From assembly GCA_937875035.1 (NCBI GenBank), contig CALNCF010000478.1:1-8023 (forward strand): a DNA stretch of 8,023 nt. Direction: 5' to 3'. Below, piece after piece: positions 1-6,200 of the stretch. Origin of the DNA: an uncultured Sphingobacteriaceae bacterium. GTDB taxonomy: Bacteria > Bacteroidota > Bacteroidia > Sphingobacteriales > Sphingobacteriaceae. The notes under the pieces were generated by a model. That model was not told where the DNA came from and did no database searches. It saw only the letters and a list, made by a program, of their open reading frames with translations. A program made the translations under genes and the position numbers. Within the stretch, counting starts at the first letter, position 1; the number at the start of each line of letters is the position of its first letter.

Positions 1-3000
1 TTGTAAACGGAACCGATGTGGTCTATTACCTGAACACGGTAAAGACCGCTACTCATACGGCATTCTTCATTAAGGATGTGCGTTCGGATGCACATAGCGT
101 GCCGAATCCTGCTGCTTCCAATAAGCCGATCCCCAAGCTGCACCTGAGTCATATTGTATTGGTAAAAAATACGGATCTGAGCCCTTCGAATAACCCTGAA
201 ACAGCAAGTGCCTTGTTTACGATGGATGCGGCTTTTACCAGCACCGGCATCTTCCCCGCAAATGTGATCCACGAAGGGAAATATGCGGCAGTAAAGACAG
301 CGCTCGACGCGATCTCACTTAAGACCATTGATTTTAAAAAGGATTACAGTCTTTGCAAAGGACAGTTCAATAATATCAAGAGCTCCTTTACGAAGACCAC
401 CCGCAACCCGGTGTATTCGTATAAAGACAATGGTTCAAACTATACTTATAGCGGACTTACTTACCAGACTGTTCAGCCATTAGCATCTTTTGACCCGGAC
501 GACAAAGCCACAGGTAAGCTGACCCTGCTGGAAGTGAGCGTGCTGGAGAAAGGGCATGCCCAGGTAATGCCTTCATACCTGTTCGACTACGACCAGAACT
601 CGGCTCTAAAGAATGGGAATTACAATCCCGACGGGCAGGATTTCTGGGGCTATTATAAATCTGATTTCAATGCCGACCGGCGAGGTCATTACACCACGAA
701 AACTTCTAAGGATCATACCGATTCCTGGTCGCTGAAGAAGATCACTTCGCCCCTGGGCGGAGAAATGAAGATCACGTACGAATCGGATGAATACACACGC
801 GTCGGGTTTGACGGTAATGAGGATGCCCTCTCTTATTTTATGCCTCAGCGTACATTCATGATCTATGATATCAGATCAACGAACGGGAACGCAACCTTTA
901 AGGGGCATTTCCTCGATAAGGATGCGCATGAATTTATCCATACCAATGCCGACAGGTATATCAATGCCCAGGGCTACAGTCATAATGTAAAGGTGCCGAT
1001 CCTGAAGAACAATGCACCATACGACCTGCTGAATGTAAACCTTCCCGGCTATTCCGGCTATAATAATTTAACAGGGGTTTCCCCCGGTTCAGTGTCTTAT
1101 GATTCTGTAAATCGCGAGCTGCTGTTCACACCATCAGGTAATGTGATCCTTTCGGCTTCGGATTCAGTGACCTATGAAGGAAACGGATATGTGTTCGTGG
1201 CCATGAAGAAAGTCTATGGCGGTGGTATCCGCGTAAAGTCGATCGGGCTGAAAGATAACCAGTCGGGCGACGAGTATAAAACCGAATTCAATTATGAAGA
1301 GGGTGTGGCTACTACAGAACCGGATTGGTTCTCAGCGATCCGCGGCCCTGTGTTCGAGCTGAAAAGAAGCAGCACCGGTTCCGAACGTCATGCGGTAAGC
1401 CCCAATGTAGGCTACTCACGTGTCACCGTACGTAACAAAAGCCTCTCGAATACCTATGAAGGAGCAACCACATATCGCTTTCATAATTATACGGAATCAT
1501 TCTTCCCGCTAAGAGTGCATGATGAAGCGCTGACCTACCCGGATGCGCATTCCACAACAAGCAATCGCGATGAGATACTGGTGGTGAGCGACGGAAGAAA
1601 TACGCTGTATGGCCTGACCGACAGCGTGATCGTGTATGACCAGTTCCAGAACGCCATCCAGGTAACGAAAAATGAATACCAGGACCCCGCAGCTGCCGAA
1701 GGGCGGAGAACGGAAGAAGTGTTCTTCCGCTATTACCAGAAAGATTATTTGGACCGTACACGTACCAGCGGGGGATATTCCTGGCAATACGTAGATATCA
1801 ACCGGATCGCCATGGCGAAACGCCATTATGTTACCCAGCTAAAGAGACAAACGGTGATACAGGGCGGCGTGAAACAGGTGACCGAATACCAGGAATGGGA
1901 TGCGCTTTCGGGTACGCCGACTAAATGGGTTAGCTACGATGGTTCCGCCGGTGCTAAGGTGATCACGCAAAAGCCAGCCTACCATACCTATGCCGGAATG
2001 GGGCCTAAAACAGCGGATAGCAGCAACCTGAATATGCTCAGCCCGGTTGCCCATACCAGGCTGCAAAAAGGACCCCTGAATTATGATGAAAAATTCGGCT
2101 TTAATTCCCAGGCAGATCTTACGCTGACCGCAGGCGGACATACCGCCTGGGCCAGTACCTATGCAATGCGCTCGTACGATGCGGGCAACAGCAAGTATAT
2201 CACTTCAAGCCAGCCAGGCTTGTGGAAGAGCACGCAAAGCTATGTGTTTAACGGAGATACGAGCGTTGCCAACTGGAAGCTGAACGCCGAAAATACCCTG
2301 TTCGACCGGAAGGGAAACCTGCTCGAAATAAAATCGGGAAAGAATTACGCCGCCCTGAAATGGCAATCGGATAACCGCAAGCTTGCCGAGGTAGCCGGTG
2401 CCAATTACGCAGGCTTTACCTTCAGCAGCTTTGAAGATACTATCCGGCCGAACCCTGCCAGCAGCTCAGTATATCATTACCCTGGCGAGCTCACCGGGTC
2501 AGTTACCTGGCAGAAAGCCAGCAGCGCAGGTATTACCGCGCATACCGGGCAATATGTGGCCAAAGTAAGTACCGGCGAGACTGGCCCGGTGTATAAGATC
2601 ACCGTGGATAATACCGGTAGCGGAAGCACACTGATGCAGAGAGGCATTGAACACGGGCGCACCTACACGGCTTCAGTCTGGGTTCATAAAGATTCTCCCG
2701 CGGATGCGGGGATCCGGATCTCGTTTAACGGGAAAAGAGGAAGCAGCACCCTGGTATCCTTAAGCGACGAGCAGACCAATGGTTCGGGTACAGATACACT
2801 GAGGGTTGGCGACTGGCGTTTGCTGAAAGTATCCGTCACTCTGCCGAACGATGGCTCCCTGGCTACTCCCCTGAGCGGGGACGGCCTGGTGGTGACACTG
2901 AAATCGCCTGCCGGTGCTAACCAAACCGCGTATTACGATGACCTGATGCTGCGTCCTGCGGATGCATCCCTGACAGGATATGTATATGATCCGCAAACGG

Positions 3001-3143
3001 GCCTGAACACGGCTGTGATCAATAACGACGGGCTGGCTACTTTCTTCATGTACGATGCGGCAGGAAGAGTGATCCGGGTGAAGAAGGAAACCGCACAGGG
3101 TGTGAAGCTGGTTTCGGAAACGAAGTACAACTTTTCAAGATAA
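1..3143 (+). CDS. RHS/YD-associated large surface protein, C-terminal part (5' end outside window)
   Basis: The frame is open from the left edge (first whole codon at 3) to TAA at 3141-3143, so about 1047 C-terminal residues are visible. The GTG at 18 is only an internal valine codon, and the start and any signal peptide lie upstream. I recognise the Bacteroidota family that precedes DUF6443/RHS proteins from these landmarks: YYL-TVKTATHTAFF near 21-68, KTIDFKKDYSLC near 325-357, WGYYKSDF at 645-668, SWSLKKI-SPLGG-ITYESDEY at 723-794, YAGMGPKT-NMLSP at 1989-2042, a probable jelly-roll module (about 2421-2965), and a YD-type tail (YVYDPQTG from 2979, MYDAAGRV at 3048-3071). No catalytic motif is visible. 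A structural or adhesive role outside the cell is inferred from family and neighbour. The following gene starts 3 bases later, which argues for co-transcription. It could equally be described as a split half of a larger RHS-like shell. Family assignment rests on remembered motifs, not a search. Confidence 0.9.
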   Translation, partial: VNGTDVVYYLNTVKTATHTAFFIKDVRSDAHSVPNPAASNKPIPKLHLSHIVLVKNTDLSPSNNPETASALFTMDAAFTSTGIFPANVIHEGKYAAVKTALDAISLKTIDFKKDYSLCKGQFNNIKSSFTKTTRNPVYSYKDNGSNYTYSGLTYQTVQPLASFDPDDKATGKLTLLEVSVLEKGHAQVMPSYLFDYDQNSALKNGNYNPDGQDFWGYYKSDFNADRRGHYTTKTSKDHTDSWSLKKITSPLGGEMKITYESDEYTRVGFDGNEDALSYFMPQRTFMIYDIRSTNGNATFKGHFLDKDAHEFIHTNADRYINAQGYSHNVKVPILKNNAPYDLLNVNLPGYSGYNNLTGVSPGSVSYDSVNRELLFTPSGNVILSASDSVTYEGNGYVFVAMKKVYGGGIRVKSIGLKDNQSGDEYKTEFNYEEGVATTEPDWFSAIRGPVFELKRSSTGSERHAVSPNVGYSRVTVRNKSLSNTYEGATTYRFHNYTESFFPLRVHDEALTYPDAHSTTSNRDEILVVSDGRNTLYGLTDSVIVYDQFQNAIQVTKNEYQDPAAAEGRRTEEVFFRYYQKDYLDRTRTSGGYSWQYVDINRIAMAKRHYVTQLKRQTVIQGGVKQVTEYQEWDALSGTPTKWVSYDGSAGAKVITQKPAYHTYAGMGPKTADSSNLNMLSPVAHTRLQKGPLNYDEKFGFNSQADLTLTAGGHTAWASTYAMRSYDAGNSKYITSSQPGLWKSTQSYVFNGDTSVANWKLNAENTLFDRKGNLLEIKSGKNYAALKWQSDNRKLAEVAGANYAGFTFSSFEDTIRPNPASSSVYHYPGELTGSVTWQKASSAGITAHTGQYVAKVSTGETGPVYKITVDNTGSGSTLMQRGIEHGRTYTASVWVHKDSPADAGIRISFNGKRGSSTLVSLSDEQTNGSGTDTLRVGDWRLLKVSVTLPNDGSLATPLSGDGLVVTLKSPAGANQTAYYDDLMLRPADASLTGYVYDPQTGLNTAVINNDGLATFFMYDAAGRVIRVKKETAQGVKLVSETKYNFSR
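2421..2965 (+). other. Probable galactose-binding-like (jelly-roll) domain within the first protein
   Basis: This segment follows the phrase FSSFED (2421-2438), which in this family commonly introduces a carbohydrate-binding-like module. It then shows the usual signs of one: an AHTGQYVAKV strand (the 'has been bound, keeps its property' pattern of CBM-like folds), RTYTASVWVHKD, a GDWRLLKVSVTLP strand, and a terminal YYDDLMLRP strand (from 2931). The order and spacing match a beta-sandwich of roughly 170-180 residues. The ligand is unknown. The fold is inferred from the strand pattern and was not tested by modelling. Confidence 0.6.
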
Positions 3144-3146
3144 TTT

Positions 3147-3224
3147 ATGATGATGAACGCTATGCTCAGAAAATATATATACCTGGTTATTTCTTTTGTA
3201 CTCATCACGGCATCGGGGTATGCG
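3147..3224 (+). other. Signal peptide of the second protein
   Basis: Residues 1-26 hold a positive n-region (LRK), a hydrophobic core YLVISFVLITA and a small-residue cleavage context SGYA followed by Q. This is the standard Sec signal peptidase I layout, with cleavage predicted after A26. There is no lipobox cysteine, so it is not a lipoprotein signal. The presence of a full export signal shows that this is a genuine gene start and not a continuation of the upstream frame broken by a stop. Confidence 0.85.
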
Positions 3225-6200
3225 CAGGATGGGAAGGTGCCCTATTATACCATATCCGCGAACCACGATCGTCCGTATTCCGAGATCGTCGGAAACATTA
3301 TTTACGAAGCCGGTATCAATGACCCCGGGACGATCATGGTCGGTGGCATCGGCTTTGATTTTGAATTTGATGGGGTGATGAACCAGGAGTTCTCGGTGAA
3401 CCCGCAGGGATGGCTCGTGCTGGAAAATAATGACTATTCGCCTGATCATAATAACCTTACCGATTATTATGTGCCTATGATCGCGCCCCTGTGGGCGAAC
3501 TTTGCGGTGGAGATGAATGAGGGTGCAGCATCTGTGGTAAGCTATGAGCTGAGCGGTTCGGCAGGCAAACGCATACTGACTGTTCAGTGGAAAGATATGC
3601 GATGGAGGGATGGGGCGGCGTTGCTGGAATCGTCAGAAACAACGATCTCTTTCCAGGCTTTGCTTTTTGAAGAAGACCATCATATTGAGTTCGTTTACCT
3701 GATGCCTGAAGGTGATATGCACTTCACCTACGATCCTACCGGGGGCGCCCGCCCTGATAACGAGGGTGCCACCATCGGTATCGGCGCGAAGATCTCTTCA
3801 GGAGCCCTCAACCTCAAGACCTTTATGTGTGAGCATCCTTTACAGGATTCTACCATCTCCATTCATGTCAACGATGTGTTCTCCGAAAATCATATCATCC
3901 GTTTCGATCCTCGTCCGGAACCCGTTGATGAGTGGATCGTTTTTAACGGGAACGACCAGGTAGTGAATGCGACCTGCCCGGGGTATCTCGACCAGGCGAT
4001 CCTGAAAGTACGGCTGAATGTACCCGATGCCTGGAATGGCTTCCCCCTGCAAAAGCTTTCTTTCACTACCGGAGGCTCTACCTCGCGCTACGACATAGCT
4101 GCTGCAAAAGTATATTATACAGGTTCCTCACCGGTGCTGAGCTATACGAATCTCTACGGTACAGCCATTACGCAGCCCGACGGTGCCATTACGTTTACAG
4201 AGTCACTGAACCTGGATGCCGGCGACCAGTACTTCTGGCTGGTATATGATGTGGATACCACGGCCAATGAAGGGAACATACTGGATGCTACCTGGGTATC
4301 CTACCAGTTGAACGGTGATGTGTATGCGCCGGCGGAATCCAATCCTGCCGGAGCCCGTACCATCCTTGAACGCAGCAGCGGGTATAACCGCCCCTTGCTT
4401 GAATTGCCGCCGGTGTCGGCTGCCGAATACCAAAGGAACTGGATCGATGTGAAGATCTACAATGGGAACGACAGTGTTTTTTCCCAGCAGAGAACCTATT
4501 CTGACGGGATCGGACGGACAACTCAGGTACAGTCGCTTGCGGGCTCGCAGGTTACGGTAAGCCAGGTAGTGTTCGATCACTTTGGTCGCCCGGCCCTGCA
4601 ATCGCTCCCGGCTACGCTTGATGAGAATGAGGTCAGTATTTCTTACCGCACGGATTTTATCCAGAGCGCTCCGGGAACGAATTACAGCTATACCAATTTT
4701 GAAGGAGCGAAGCGGCTGAACCCTGATCCTTTATACCAGAACCAGGTGAATTCATTAGGCTGGTATTACAGCGATCATAATACGATCGAAGCGTATGTGG
4801 CAGCCGATAAGTACCCGTTTGTGTGTACCCTGTTCTCTGCCGATCCCTTTGCACGCCCGGTGATGTCTACCCTGGCCGGTCAGGATCATAAGGCAGGCTC
4901 CGGTCACGAGAACAAGATGGTGATGCTGAACGGTACCCCTGAAATGGCATACATCTATGGGTATTACGGTTCATACATCAAGGAAGAAAACGAAGAGCTG
5001 CAGCGTGGTATTCCGCAGCTGATGCAACTGCTGAAAACGGTGAGCGTAAACCCGGATGGAAAGGTGAGCGTAGTGTATTCGAACCAGTCGGGACAGACCA
5101 TTGCCAGCTGTGTAAGCGGAAACCCGCTTCAGTCCGGTTGCAGGAAACAACTGGTACAGCTTGCGCTGGAGGCCGGAGGCAGCAGGAGTGCCGATATCCA
5201 TATACCGAGGAACACCATCACTTCCCTGAAATTAGTAAAGCCGGAATGGATGCTGGTAACGGATACCTATCCGTATATGCACATTACCTATACCATGGTA
5301 GACCTGCTGAACAACACCAGGCTGGTAGAGGGAACGCACTACAGCGTATCTTCTGCCGGGGCTGTAACCTTCCTGGGTGCGTATGCCGGCCGCGATGGCT
5401 TTTTCCGCATCAGCTGCCAGGTTGCGCCGGGGGTGAGCACTACCTATGTACGTTATAACGGAACCGACCGTTCGCCGAAGCTCGAGTATATGTTGGATTA
5501 TACAGACTGGAGCCTGAATTATTACGACCTGCGCGGCAACGTGGTGCAAACGGTATCGCCGGAGGCGGTCGACTGCAATTTTAACCCGCTGAACAGCGCG
5601 CACCAGAACGCGGAAGATATCAAGATCAATATGACCTTAGATCCGCTGAGCCAGGTCGATGATATTTATATGCAGAGCATTGAGGTGACACCGTCGTCGA
5701 TGGGCCGTTTTGTACAGATAGACCTGGGGGTATACAACCCCGGTGCAGCGCCTTATGTAAGCGGTACATCGCCCCTGCGCGATCCAGACCTTGATCTGAG
5801 TTTGCATGCCGTATCGGAAGAGGGTGGGTTCTTCCAGCGCGAAGAGCAGCCTGGTACGAACGTTGAATATAAAGAATGGAAAGTGTTCCGTTACGACTTC
5901 AATATCATTGCCACGGATACAAATAACAACGAAGTAATTCTGAATAACAAGCCTATATACATATATATGGGCCTGCTGAAGAGGCCAAGCGATATTGTTG
6001 ATTATTATGTGTACCGTAATACATTTTCCCGGCAGTTCGACAATGCCGCCTTACATGGTTACAAACGAATCAGGATAGCCCTGTCCCAGGTAGATGTGTA
6101 TATAGAGGATCTCAGCCATGTGTACGAGAACATCCGTACGGGTATGCTTCATAACATCTACTTAGACCCCGTACGGGTAAATCCGGCATATTTCCTGCCC

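Noticed and set aside
1423..1826. Two overlapping minus-strand open frames of about 105-112 codons
   Set aside because: Both are antisense to the motif-bearing body of the first gene, overlap each other in different frames, and have no family-like sequence.
3141..3149. The stop at 3141 as a nonsense mutation splitting one ancestral gene
   Set aside because: The frame after it starts with a complete signal peptide and a new set of N-terminal domains, and the first protein ends in a natural YD-type tail. These are two real genes.
3120..3165. Possible promoter or terminator between the two genes
   Set aside because: Only three bases are non-coding. No convincing Bacteroidota -7 element (TAnnTTTG) and no GC-rich hairpin with a T-run is visible, so an operon is the simpler reading.
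5138..5458. 106-codon plus-strand open frame
   Set aside because: It is out of frame within the second gene, whose own frame here encodes family-typical sequence around SVVYSNQSGQTIASC and after. It has the low-complexity, cysteine-rich look of a frame-shifted translation.
5950..5970. AT-rich alternating stretch (TATATACATATATATG) resembling a promoter or a second start
   Set aside because: It encodes the strand PIYIYM inside a continuous coding frame, and no domain or signal peptide begins there.
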